Notes: generated by a model not told the origin, from the letters alone. A DNA stretch of 64,000 nt from Diaporthe sp. PMI_573 (GCA_021399435.1 JAJTUP010000017.1:806001-870000); one strand, 5' to 3'; positions 10,278 to 20,676 are shown, counted from the first letter of the stretch. Numbers and translations are program-made.

Positions 10278-11439
10278 TCAGGCGTAGTTGGTGGCGTCGA
10301 CGTAGCCGACGTGGCCGCGCAGGTGCTGCTCGTGGGTTTTGCCGGCGGCCCAGGCGTCGTAGTCGGGGCGCTGGCGGTCCCAGTCGGTGACCTCGCCGTA
10401 GTCCATGACATATGTAAAGTTAGCCCAGCCGAGGGGGTCGGGGCGGATATGAGGCTTGGTGACGTTGAAGCCGGTGACGATGGGGCGGGCGGCGGCCCAG
10501 CCCTCGATGGCGCTCCAGTCCCGACACGTGTGGGAGACGGTGGTTACCCCGTGCAGGCGGCCGTCGCGCGGGTCGCGCGCCCACACGAACGGCGTCACGT
10601 CGGCCGCGCACATGAGGGCCTGCCGCAGCAGGTCCACGCAGTGATCCAGGTGCGCAATGTCCGTCTCGTGGTGCAGCTGCTCCTTCTCCGCGTCCATTGT
10701 CTGGTTCCATATGGCGAACCGGATCGCGTTCTGTTGTCGCCGCTGTTAGCAACCAGACTCACACCAGTAAGCCGACTAAGGGGGGTGAGGTGGGCGGGGC
10801 GAAGAGCGACACCCTGCTCACGCGTACGTACCAGGCAGTGGAGTTGATGAAACACGGCGAGCGAGATGATGTAGTGCTCCGGGTCGTCGGGGATTGGCAT
10901 TGTCCTGTTATGCATGGGGGCCGCCTCCTCAGCTGTGATGCGGGTCAGCCCCGGAGGATGAGGTTGCTCCATTCCCGGTTGTTCTTCTCAGACGGCCGGC
11001 CCTGGAACTCCGTCTTGCCGTAGTCAAGGCTGCTGGTGAAGGTCTTGGTCACGTAGCGGATGGCGTCCTGGGCCGGTGCTGCGAAGAGGTGTTAGAGATA
11101 GAACCTGCCAGTGCTCAAGGGCGAGACCCTTTCGGGCGGACGTCAGGTGGGCGTACAGTATAACAAGTGGGCGTTCCAGCGACTCATCTCCCGTGCCTTC
11201 ATATCCCCCTGCACCACGAGAAATACCAGCACCAGGGTCAAAGCAATGTGAGCGTATCTGAGGGCGGCCCAGAGGCGACTCTGATACGATGAATAAGGTC
11301 TGCGCTGGGACGGCATGTCTCCCTCAATCTTCGGCAGGCCGTCGAACCCTATGTCTTTTTCCCCATCTCCCAAGAGTGTCTCATTTGACTCTCTGTGCTC
11401 GGGAACCTCGCTGTAGAGGATCTTGCCGATAGAAAACAT
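10278..11439 (-). CDS. UstYa-like (DUF3328) oxidase, copy 1, with apparent frameshift
   Basis: UstYa-family proteins catalyse oxidative cyclisation in fungal ribosomal peptide pathways (ustiloxin, phomopsin, asperipin). Exons on the minus strand are 11157-11439, 10832-11078 and 10278-10730. Introns are 11079-11156 (phase 1, CTAAC branch) and 10731-10831 (phase 0). A single N-terminal membrane helix (about residues 66-82) is followed by SPAQDAIRY, then the first metal-binding-type motif HQLHC (at the end of exon 2), then HLDHC with VDLLRQALMC, and VSHTCRDW near the C-terminus. Both HxxHC motifs are intact. However, exon 2 needs one extra base between about 10948 and 10980; as it stands the frame from exon 1 meets TGA at 10945-10947. 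No intron with usable splice sites repairs this. It is either a recent pseudogene or a sequence error. Length without the lesion would be near 327 residues. Confidence 0.8.
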
Positions 11440-12848
11440 GATTGTTTCTTGGACGATAGGGCCTCGGAGAGGACTGTGGTCAGAAAGGTTGTTGAAGATA
11501 GCAGTGCAAGGAGAGGTGCTGCCCTACACGAGGTACACAAATACTGACGGCAAAAAAGAGAGTATGCTACTACCAAAGCCTGAAGGGGCAGGTGATCTGA
11601 CCAGATGAGAGTACCAAACACTTTGAGGGGAGTCCATGAAGAATACGTATGGAAGTGGCTCAAGGTCCGCCGGCATCTTGGGGCTCCTCTATCTCGGAGG
11701 ACACAACCCGGCTGCAGTAACTGGGCTTCTGCGACCGCCAATGCATTAATTCAGCGCTTACTCAACACCAACCATTGTCGCCTTGGACAGTTCCGATGCA
11801 GCTCTCTGTAAGAATGTCATCATAATTTGTCAGACTCCGGAGATTCCTTGTGGGCTGTAACGTAGCATCTATCAATATAGCAGGCAGTTGTGATGGATAT
11901 TCATCGGCAACCACAGACCGCATTGAGGAGGATCAATGAGCATAGCAGCTGCCAAGTCACAGGCCAAAAGGCTTGTTTGGAAAGAGGGTAGCTAGGGCAC
12001 AGGGCTGAGACCTCTAGGTCTTACGAGCTTGCCCCACATTAGTACTGTACAGCTACAGTTGATCCTCTGTGTGAATGTCCTTATTCACCGCCAGTACGCT
12101 AGTACGTATTCAGACCACCCGACGTAGTATTTAGACCTTCGAGACCAGTTTGGGCTTCGCCCACAAATCCTACCATAGACCCGCCCCGAATGATACTCAG
12201 CATTCCTTATCACACATTCTTGCATACCCAGAGACTATATACGCTAACAGATTCCGCATTAGGCGCGCTGTATATGCAGGGAAATTCAATCCGGTAGGAC
12301 AATGCTGGGCTTACTAAGAGACTATTTGTCTAGGTCCACTGAATATGCACAAGAACTAAGGATACAGTCAGATGTATAGAAAATAGCCTAAAATCCTGAC
12401 TGGACATACCCGTCCCTCCTTCGCCTGATACTAGTAAGCAAGGCTCCCTGCTGCGCTGCGGTAACCACGCCGAAGAGCCTGCCTCGCCCCCACCCACCTA
12501 ACTAAGAAAATATCGCGAATGCCTGTCCTGCCATAGACAGGACTCCGCTCTCGACGCGAAGGATTTTGCTACGTGCAGGCAGCGGAACCGGGCGTCGCTC
12601 ACATGACTGTGGTAATCCTTTGAGTAGTCCGCGGTAACGCGTTCGCTTGTCGCGCCACGCCGCGGAGACGCCGAGGTGGAAGGTGATGGGAGTATCGCGC
12701 AACTGGGTATGGCGGTGACGCGGATTTGGGAGCCTTTGAGGATGGGAGAGGTAGATGCCCCCAACCGCCGCCTGGCCATTCTCTCTCTCCAGATGTCCCC
12801 AGGTTCTCTCGCTCTCCCTCATCCTACCTCCTCCAGTGTGCTTCAGAC
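11440..12848. other. Divergent intergenic region between UstYa copies 1 and 2
   Basis: 1.4 kb shared by two divergent UstYa-type genes and therefore a candidate bidirectional control region. Only unsupported short frames are present, and I identify no transcription-factor site with confidence. Confidence 0.45.
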
Positions 12849-14020
12849 ATGTTCAACTCGTACTCTTCCTACACGGCGCTTCCCAAGGACGAGGACGCGG
12901 ACGAGCGCCGGGCCAACACCACCGGCGTCTGCGCGAGTACGTGGCTGGGAGCAGCACCCTCTCGGGGGCCTGCCGTCCTTGCGCTCTCACTCGCCGCCCA
13001 CGCATTAATCTTCCTCTCCATCGTTGCCTATGTCTCTCGACATGGCCATAGTCTGGGTAGCCCTCAGCCGTTCTCCCAGAACTTATACTGTGCGTTCCCT
13101 AATTCCAAGAGGACCCCCCTGAACAACAGGTGGGAGAGGAGGAGAGGAGTGACGCGATGCTGAGATCTATTGGAAACTAGCGCCGGCTCAGGACACGATA
13201 AGCTACCAGGTCACGACGTTTGAGAGCGGCTTTCACGGGAGCCTGTATACGGGCTCACCAACGCCGGAGACGGACGCACGGTGGAAGGAGCTCTACCGTG
13301 TGGGCAACTCGCGCATCTCCAAGAGCGAAGCCGCCCAGCTGCCTAACAAGACCATCGCCGCCGTGGCCGGGGAAGACGACTACCTCGTGGTGATATCCGT
13401 GTTTCACGACCTGCACTGCCTGGTAATATTTTTCTTTTTTTCTTTTTGAATACACACTCTCAGGGGTGCTTCTTTCCAGGAACCCGACCCTATCAATTCT
13501 CATAGCTGTCGTCCGTTGAAAGCTGACGCTCTGTAGGACCGACTTCGACAGTCACTGTGGTACTTTTACGACGACGGGTGGAATGAGACGTGGAACCCCT
13601 TCACGGCGGCGCGGCCGGCGTCCTTTGCCGCCGACGGGCTGAACGGCATCGAGCACCTGGACCACTGCATCAATATCCTGCGCCAGTCCCTGCAGTGCTT
13701 CTCTGATGTGAGCCCGTACGTCTTCCAGTGGGACGAGGCGTCGGGCGAGGTCGGCGCGTATGCCAACGTGGCGCACACCTGTCGGAACTTTGACGACGTA
13801 AGTTACTCCTCTTCCAGAAGCCCCTTTTCTTTTCTTCTTGCTCTATCTCTGTACATTTCCGGTAATCATGAAATACTGAGAGCTGACGCTCTCCCTCGCT
13901 CAACAGGTGCGCAACTGGGCTTTGGACAGAACTTATACGGGCACGTGGGGCCGTGAGGGCCATCGCGATGAACAGGGTCACTGTAGGTCGGGCGAGTCGG
14001 GCGCCTGTCTGGACTCCTGA
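12849..14020 (+). CDS. UstYa-like (DUF3328) oxidase, copy 2, 285 aa
   Basis: An intact member of the UstYa family. Four exons: 12849-13089, 13181-13422, 13537-13797 and 13907-14020 (TGA 14018-14020). All frames join cleanly. The first two introns sit at exactly the same protein positions and phases as in copy 1: before SPAQDTISY (phase 1) and right after the first motif HDLHCL (phase 0), so the two genes are paralogues. The N-terminal cytosolic part is short and acidic, then a membrane helix (about residues 43-64), then the luminal domain with HDLHC, HLDHC (INILRQSLQC), the conserved VSPYVFQWD stretch and AHTCRNFDD before the last intron. The short last exon adds a tail with two Cys. It is predicted to be a type II membrane enzyme acting in the secretory pathway on the repeat precursor encoded at 16459. 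Confidence 0.9.
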
Positions 14021-14695
14021 ATGTGAGGTGCAGCTCGCAATGGCACAGATTTAGAACCTTGTAAATAGAACGGTAACATAGATGGTACTCAAGCGACGCA
14101 CTTTGCACTACTTCCGACCGCACCAATTTGATCTCTGAATACCTCCACAATAAATTAAAAAAAAAGTTTCGCAGTTTTGTTTACGACGCATTTCACATCG
14201 GGGCTTCCAAGGTGATTAGGTCCAAGAACCATACACCTGCTGTTCCGTCCCGGTGCTCTCAAAGACAACCTGCTTACACAGGAGATACAGTGTAGTATGC
14301 CGTCAAGCCCTAGCACAGAAGGTAAAACCACAATGCCGATAACATTATAGATTAATACAGTGTGGTTGGTGGTCTAAGCGGGAGTTATACCTACGCCTCC
14401 TGTATTACTGTAGTAAGGTGGCCCAGTGTGTTGACTAATTGTGCCATGAGACCCTACTATTGAATACAGCCTACTGTTTTTACTAGTCTTAAGTCAATCT
14501 TGTGATCTAGGTGATCCAGGAAGACCCCACGATTATAGTAAAATACACTATTTCTATCTTTTACTGTCAGTGAATGCACCCTCTACTGTAATATATACTT
14601 TTAATTTATCGCGAGTGGTGTATTTGTGAAATCGTAGCAATGACATAAGAAGTCGAAGCCAACTTTAATTGAGCTAGCTCGAAGGAACCATCCGT
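14021..14695. other. Convergent intergenic region, AT-rich
   Basis: It lies between the 3' ends of UstYa copies 2 and 3. From about 14280 to 14650 it is AT-rich with short palindromes (for example TTACTGTAGTAA) and no open frame. Presumably it holds both terminators and a degraded repeat. Confidence 0.45.
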
Positions 14696-15469
14696 TCACG
14701 CAAAGACGCTGTGCAGCGTATCACCCTGCTTCCAATCCCAGAGGTCGACCGTCTTCCCGTTCATCTCGAAGAGGAAACGGGGATCGCGGCATTGGTGCTG
14801 GTAGCCCATGCCGTGGATCCGGCGACCGTGTCTGTCGCCGTCCACGACATCCTCGGCCGGCTCGATGGTACCGTCGGCAGCACACACGATTGCCTGTTCG
14901 GGGCCCTCTTGTCAGCTAATGCTTCGTCTGCCCGTGGTTTGCTATTGCCTTACCTGGACGAGATAGTTGATGCAGTGGCCGGCGTGCTCGGCGTACTCGG
15001 ACTCGCTGTGCACGTGCGAGGCCATGGCCGTGGCCGGGTCCAGCGTCTCCTTCCACATCTTGACGCAGTGGAGCGCGTGGAACATGGAGATGCCCCAGGC
15101 CTCGGGCCCGCCACCCGTCTCGTTCACCCAGAGCACGTTTGCCGGCGCCAGCTCCTCGAGGATCGCGAGGTCGGCGAACGTCGTGGGGACAAGCGGCTGG
15201 TGGTGTTTCGTACTACCGCCACCCTGCTGTACCTCCTCCGTGGCCGGTTTGCCGTGGCCGCGGTGGCCCGAGTGCGTCGTCGCCAAGGAGGGAGAGACGA
15301 CGGCGGGATCGGAGGCAGGGCAGGAGCACGCCGGCGGCTGGAGCGTCCGGAAGGCCGAGAGCAGCTCCTCGCGGAACAGGGCCATGCTGATGAGCAGCGT
15401 GGCCACAACGGCCACGACGAGGCCCAGGAAGCAGTGCCGTGATCGTGTGTACTGGCCTTGCGGAGCCAT
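14696..15469 (-). CDS. UstYa-like (DUF3328) protein, copy 3, 237 aa
   Basis: Two exons on the minus strand: 14954-15469 (ATG at 15469) and 14696-14893 (TGA 14696-14698). The 60-nt intron (14894-14953) has donor GTAAGG, branch GCTGAC and acceptor AACAG, and joins in phase 0. A membrane helix (about residues 14-32) is followed by a low-complexity linker, then the two family motifs HALHC and HAGHC (INYLVQ), with C-terminal AADGTIEPAED and YQHQCRDP, which match the second subgroup of DUF3328 proteins. It differs from copies 1 and 2 in intron number and in spacing between motifs, so it is not a recent duplicate of them. It is divergent from the precursor gene, about 1 kb away, and may share its control region. 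The expected role is oxidative modification of the precursor cores in the secretory pathway. Confidence 0.87.
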
Positions 15470-16458
15470 GGCAAAATTGTACTAGGTCTGTAAGGTCTTG
15501 TTGGTGACGAAGACGCCGAGCTGAATTCGGATCTTGTTGACCGTTGGTCTTGAAAGTGATGAGAGATACGGGAGAAACATGAACAGGCCGTATGTCGGGG
15601 CGTAAGAGAATATCCCATAAACCCAGGCTATCGCATAATCGACTACTGAATCCATCGTGCCTGGTTCCCACGGCTCCGAGCGGCTGGATGTCTGAAGTTG
15701 CGGAGCTAGTACGTCATAAAAGGAAGGTATATTGCAACTTTCTTTCCGGGATGTGAAGTCTGGTACTTTTTAATGGTGCTTACCCTTGTATGCCGAAGGT
15801 ACGCGCTATATCGCATCCTACTCGAAAGGATTTCAGGAGTGGGGGCTATAACCCACCCCTGCATAGCGTGGTGGCACCGGCAGTGGAACGTCTAATAACT
15901 TTATTCATCCAGTCTTACTCAGCGTGACCGATGGGTCATGTTTGGGCCTTCTGTAATTGTACGGCAGCCTTGCATGAACTCGTTGTCACCAACGACTTTC
16001 ACACCGCTCTCCCACAAATTCCCCATCATCCATTAGAGCTGTTGCACAATACGACATAATGGATTCCACGACGAGTGATGCATTAGGCCTAACTCAGCTT
16101 GCCATGCCGATTTATCAGCCGAGAGGTAACGTTACGAGCAATTGTAAGGCCGCGGCTATAGAGTCCGGTTTCGGTGAATCGAAGCACGAGCCTGGCATCA
16201 ATGGGGTCCGGAGGTTGAAGGCAGAGTCACGATTAACAGATTGATTCTTGACCAGGCCTGGTCGGCTCGTCTCTCTGGCATATAGAAAAGCCCTTGGAAC
16301 TCGACATGTTTATTACCAAGTCCCAAGCACCTCTATCCCAACTTTATTCAAATATCTACAGTCTAACCGAAACGTAACCATCCCCCCTTTTTGCACATCA
16401 AATAGTCCATAAACTGACCAGGTCGCAGACTGCCCCCTTCCCTGCCGTTTTCGACATT
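15470..16458. other. Divergent intergenic region between UstYa copy 3 and the precursor
   Basis: About 1 kb, with promoter functions expected in both directions. A TATA-like element lies at 16280-16289. No other gene is supported. Confidence 0.5.
16280..16289 (+). promoter_or_regulatory. TATA-like box of the precursor gene
   Basis: CATATAGAAA lies 170 bp before the precursor ATG and just upstream of a pyrimidine-rich stretch with ATTATTCAAAT-type leader sequence. This is a position-based inference only. Confidence 0.35.
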
Positions 16459-16989
16459 ATGAGGGTCCTCTCCAACTTGGCCTTGACGGCCTGTCTGGCA
16501 TCCGTGGTCTTATCCCTTCCCAAGATGACCCACATCGGTGAGGTTATGGTCAACCAGAAGCGCGACGAACCTCATAGCGACGCCGCGTTGTACGGACCCG
16601 TGGACTGGAAGAAAGCCCGGGACGAGCCCCACAGCGATGCCGCCCTTTATGGCCCTGTCGACTGGAAGAAGACGCGTGACGAGCCCCACAGCGACGCCGC
16701 TCTGTACGGGCCTGTCGACTGGAAGAAAGTCCGGGATGAACCCCACAACGACGCCGCGTTGTACGGACCCGTGGACTGGAAAAAGGCGCGTGACGAACCT
16801 CACAGCGATGCAGCCCTTTATGGCCCCGTGGACTGGAAGAAAGCCCGGGACGAGCCCCACAGCGATGCCGCCCTTTATGGCCCTGTCGACTGGAAGAAGG
16901 CGCGTGACGAGCCCCACAGCGACGCCGCTCTGTACGGGCCTGTCGACTGGAAGAAGATCCGGGATGAGCCTCACAGCGACGCTGCTTAG
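16459..16989 (+). CDS. Repeat-containing secreted peptide precursor (ustiloxin/phomopsin-type RiPP), 176 aa
   Basis: Single exon, ATG 16459, TAG 16987-16989. A clear signal peptide covers about residues 1-20, then a short leader ends in the dibasic site QKR (residues 33-35). Seven complete units of 19 residues follow (consensus DEPHSDAALYGPVDWKKxR, x = A, T, V or I; unit 4 has N for S), and an eighth, truncated copy stops after DEPHSDAA. Each unit ends in KKxR, a basic site suited to kexin-type cleavage, though only the first boundary is a classic KR. This layout of signal peptide, tandem near-identical cores and basic linkers is that of dikaritin precursors (UstA, PhomA), and three UstYa-type genes lie beside it. 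The constant Tyr and Trp in LYGPVDW are the likeliest residues for oxidative crosslinking. An alternative is a repeat-derived secreted peptide without macrocyclisation, as in other kexin-processed repeat proteins. Confidence 0.9.
   Translation: MRVLSNLALTACLASVVLSLPKMTHIGEVMVNQKRDEPHSDAALYGPVDWKKARDEPHSDAALYGPVDWKKTRDEPHSDAALYGPVDWKKVRDEPHNDAALYGPVDWKKARDEPHSDAALYGPVDWKKARDEPHSDAALYGPVDWKKARDEPHSDAALYGPVDWKKIRDEPHSDAA
16564..16986 (+). repeat. 57-bp in-frame tandem repeat of the precursor gene
   Basis: Seven 57-bp units (16564-16962) plus a 24-bp partial. At the nucleotide level unit 2 pairs best with unit 6 and unit 3 with unit 7, while units 1 and 5 share their ends. So part of the array arose by duplication of a multi-unit block. 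Most differences between units are synonymous, which points to selection on the peptide. Confidence 0.9.
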
Positions 16990-18540
16990 TGCAATCCCGT
17001 ATGCGCAGTAGGCCGAGATGGCCACGGTTATCATCAGCCTTCTACAATGGTGGGATTCGCAGGATGGATGTGGGCAGGGCAAAAGGGGGTGGCAAGAAGA
17101 AACTCCTGTGTCTCTCCATTAGCAAAGTTATCAGTTCTGTCCCGGTCAGGGTTTCTGCTGTACTTGGGTATTTTGACTTTTGACTGTGCGTCAGCAGTGG
17201 CCGTCTTGATGGATTCGTGGGGCCGTACGAGCAACAGCGCACAAGTAGTCCAGAATACGAATGCTACTCCTCCGTGCTGTTGTATTGTTTCTTCCAAGCT
17301 CGGCGATTTATGGACTCAATGTGACTGACTATCAGCTGGGACGGGGGAATAGGCACGTACGCCCTATGGCCATGCACGTGTCTCCGCATCCAGAATTCGG
17401 CATTGGGTGGGGAGGTTTTGGTGATCAAATTTTTGGCATCCACAGTGTTAGCAACTGTCGAATGAGGGCAAGCCTACAGATAAATTTCAGTATTTCTGTA
17501 GCGTATAGGGGCCGTCTAAAGCTTTATAGAATATGAAAGATCGCTTTTTCAGTCCTCCTCAAATCCCTAAAAAAAATAAAAAATAGCCAGCCCTCCTACA
17601 AAGCACGCCCACATAGTGTTTTCACGCCCTTCACATACATAGTATACACCTTATATTTTATATCTTTCTTATAACTATTCTCACTGTTGTGATAATCAAA
17701 AGGTGGCTAGAGGTCACTAACCTGCTTGTATATAGACTATTTGTTTTCTTGAAGTTCATCTACTAAGCTGGAACGGCGATAAGTGTCCTATAAGGACAAG
17801 GAGCAATGTGTCTCATCCATAATAACAGTGAGATTCGCTATGTAAGGCTTTAAATAGTGACTTTCCAATCTACTTCTGCAAACCAGTGTTCTGTTAGATG
17901 CTGCTATTTCGCACTTTAAGTCTTAGTGTTAAGCCGTGCCTAGTCTCCGCTATTTGCGCTGGCGCTGTTGACAAGCTCACAACCTTGAAATAAACCGGCC
18001 CATTAAGGTCGAAGCTATCGCAAGACACGAGCAACCTAGTCTGACGCCGTCAAGCACCGTCAAAGTGCCTTCGCCATGTGACTTAGACCTTCGATCTGCT
18101 TGTGTATATAGAAACTGTAAGTGTAAACATTTGAGCGGATTGCAGATGCTATAGAGGTAATTGCTGAGGGTGAAGATGAGGAATTTGAGGGATTTGAGGA
18201 CTAAAAAGCAGTCTATACGCTGCGTCGGCGCGCGCACGGAAAGGTCTTTTTTATGTGCGGGGGAATGGGGTATCTCTTTGCTTGCACCTTGGCTAACACT
18301 GTCAGCAAACACGGTGGAGCTCAAATAGGTACATAGGTACTTGAGGTCAGCATAAGACCTGTCAGCTGAACAGAGCCGCATTGGTGCCTGGTGTCGACAT
18401 CCGTTCTCCCTTCTCACGTCTGACCAGGGGCTCATACACAACATTTGAATGCGCCGGGGGCGAAACTACTGCATTCCTGTGCAAGAATTGTTCATTATCT
18501 TTCGCGCAAGCTTTGAGCCGTTGTGCACCAGCAAACCAAT
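16990..18540. other. Intergenic region, 1.55 kb, partly AT-rich
   Basis: The precursor 3' flank is followed by an AT-rich block (about 17530-17960) without open frames, probably degraded repetitive DNA, and then the 5' flank of the HET-domain gene. No gene is seen. Confidence 0.45.
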
Positions 18541-20676
18541 ATGGAGAGTCCAGCACCTCCTTACGAGACTCCCAATGCTCCATTCTACCAGCCCTTGTCC
18601 AGTCCGGACTCCATACGTGTTTTGACCTTATTCGAGTGCGACAGTGAGGATGACGACATCGAGTGCCACCTCGCGGAAATACGATTCTCGGATCTAGATG
18701 GAGATGCTGAAGGGTATACAGCTCTGTCGTATGCATGGGGCGAACTTAACTTCTCCCATGAGATCTGGCTGGGCGACCAAAGGCTTCTCATCGGCGCCAA
18801 CTTGGATTCAGCACTTCGCCACCTCCGCCGTCGAGACCATCCTATTCGCCTCTGGGTCGACGCAGTGTGTATCAACCAGGCAGATCTCGTCGAGAAGAAC
18901 TCCCAGGTCCAGCAAATGCGCAAGATCTTTTCGACCGCCTCCGAAACCATCATCTGGCTTGGCCCAGCCGAGGGCAACACGACCGTGGCTGCCTGGAACT
19001 TCCTGGAGAGGCACAGCACATGGGCCCTGAACGACGAGCAGGAGATTGACCATACAATCCCCGCGAAGTTGGAAGAAGAGTTGCTTTCCTTCCGCGGCGA
19101 ATTCAGGGACGTTGAGATAGACACACTATCCAGGCTTTGGTTCGGAAGGCTTTGGGTGTTCCAAGAATCGGTGCTCTCGCGAACCTTGTCCATCCAGTGC
19201 GGCTGTCGACGGATTGCCTGGGACGACTTCAGCAAGACGGTACTCCAGTCCGATAGGCATGATGACCGATACGGGTTCAGCATGCGGGAGGATGGTAGGA
19301 GGGATATCGTCCGAGCTATAAGCCGAGCGCGGCGGGAGTACCTGCAGCATTGCGAACTCGATCAGCCCCAATCCTCGTCGCAACGTCCAGAAGTGTCCGA
19401 TGCTCCACTGAGCATGTTGAAAGTTTTGAGATTACTCCATAGAGGGAGGTACCTTGAAGCCTCGGATGCAAGAGACAAGATATTTGGATTTCTGGGAATA
19501 GCTGACGGGATCTACACGAACGACCCAAGATTCAGCGTCAACTACAGGCTATCTCCGCGCAGCCTATATACCCAATTTGCGAGAAACTTGATCGAAGCGA
19601 CCAATTCGTTAGAAGTCCTGTCCTACGTTGACTTCTCAACCCCACTTGGACACAGTCAGACGGTTGAAACGCCGTCCTGGGTACCGTGTTGGGACTATGA
19701 GAGCCCATTCGTCAATCACGGCGTTCATCACCGCAGCAATCTGACCATACCAGACACCATTCCAGCGGAGTCCAATGCGGAGAGTGAAGCGCGCCGAATA
19801 AGGGTTGCAGACAGCGATATAATCTGGTCCCATTCTGAATCCGAGGGCGCTGCCGTGGATTCAATGGAGGTCTCCGGACGCATCGTGGGACGAATAGGAC
19901 CTCTGACCGGAACGATTGGGCTGAACGGAAACGATCAGGCCTTGTTCAAGCACCTGCTTGGTGATGTTGAAGATGAAAATGAGAGATCCAACCTGTCTAT
20001 GGCGCTCTGGGCCAGGAAACTGACATCGACAAGCTATGGCTTCAACCTCAAAGCAGATAAGGATTTCATCGATCGGGTCAGAGTTGACGGTGTTCCGTGG
20101 GAAGAGCTGGGCCGTGTTGATGAGGATGACCCCAACTTCTCTGACAGTCAATCCCGATTAGAGGAGCTCCGCGGCCTTCATCTTCACCTCAAGCAGGCAA
20201 CACTTCATGACCCCAACCTCCCAGTATGCGGGCATCTATACCGCAGAGGACAAGCCACTGCGAGCTGGTCTGGTCAAAATCTTGACAGGGACATTCCCAG
20301 GATTAGTCCTCGCGTCATCGATGAGGAATCCATAGTCGACGGAAGAAGGCTAGCTGTCTGTAGGAATGAGACCACGACGGATGCCGATAGCTCTGATCAG
20401 GCCGCAGGGCAGCTCGCTCTTGTCCCCGGATCGGCAAAAGAAGGGGATGTGATCATCCAGATCAGTGGAGCGCGCGTCCCTTTTGTGGTCAGGAAGCGGC
20501 CGACTGACTGGTCGAATGTTGCTGGGGCTACGAATACGGTTACATCGTCCCAAGAAAGCCTTGTGAGAGTCTTGAAATCTTGGACCTTCCCATGGGAGCT
20601 CGTTGGAGACTGTCTGCTCAATGGCTTCGAAGAACTGGCTGAACAGGCCATGGACACGAGATTCCTACTCGTCTGA
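18541..20676 (+). CDS. HET-domain (heterokaryon incompatibility) protein, 711 aa
   Basis: A single-exon gene with ATG at 18541 and stop at 20674-20676; an upstream in-frame GTG at 18523 is not a likely start. The HET domain (Pfam PF06985) covers about residues 55-210. It shows the hallmark motifs in order: YTALSYAWG (about 59-67), LWVDAVCINQ (about 106-115), QMRKIFSTASETIIWLG (about 128-144) and GRLWVFQE (about 202-209). Downstream comes DARDKIFGFLGIA (about 306-318), the conserved second block found in most HET proteins. The C-terminal half (about 400-711) has no motif I recognise. HET proteins act in the cytoplasm and, when activated by incompatible partners, trigger cell death; most genomic copies are uncharacterised. 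No NACHT, WD40 or ankyrin repeats are visible, so this is a stand-alone type. Confidence 0.95.
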   Translation: MESPAPPYETPNAPFYQPLSSPDSIRVLTLFECDSEDDDIECHLAEIRFSDLDGDAEGYTALSYAWGELNFSHEIWLGDQRLLIGANLDSALRHLRRRDHPIRLWVDAVCINQADLVEKNSQVQQMRKIFSTASETIIWLGPAEGNTTVAAWNFLERHSTWALNDEQEIDHTIPAKLEEELLSFRGEFRDVEIDTLSRLWFGRLWVFQESVLSRTLSIQCGCRRIAWDDFSKTVLQSDRHDDRYGFSMREDGRRDIVRAISRARREYLQHCELDQPQSSSQRPEVSDAPLSMLKVLRLLHRGRYLEASDARDKIFGFLGIADGIYTNDPRFSVNYRLSPRSLYTQFARNLIEATNSLEVLSYVDFSTPLGHSQTVETPSWVPCWDYESPFVNHGVHHRSNLTIPDTIPAESNAESEARRIRVADSDIIWSHSESEGAAVDSMEVSGRIVGRIGPLTGTIGLNGNDQALFKHLLGDVEDENERSNLSMALWARKLTSTSYGFNLKADKDFIDRVRVDGVPWEELGRVDEDDPNFSDSQSRLEELRGLHLHLKQATLHDPNLPVCGHLYRRGQATASWSGQNLDRDIPRISPRVIDEESIVDGRRLAVCRNETTTDADSSDQAAGQLALVPGSAKEGDVIIQISGARVPFVVRKRPTDWSNVAGATNTVTSSQESLVRVLKSWTFPWELVGDCLLNGFEELAEQAMDTRFLLV

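Noticed and set aside
15124..15671. Plus- and minus-strand frames overlapping UstYa copy 3
   Set aside because: Shadows of the real gene; only the frame with HxxHC motifs and a membrane helix is coherent.
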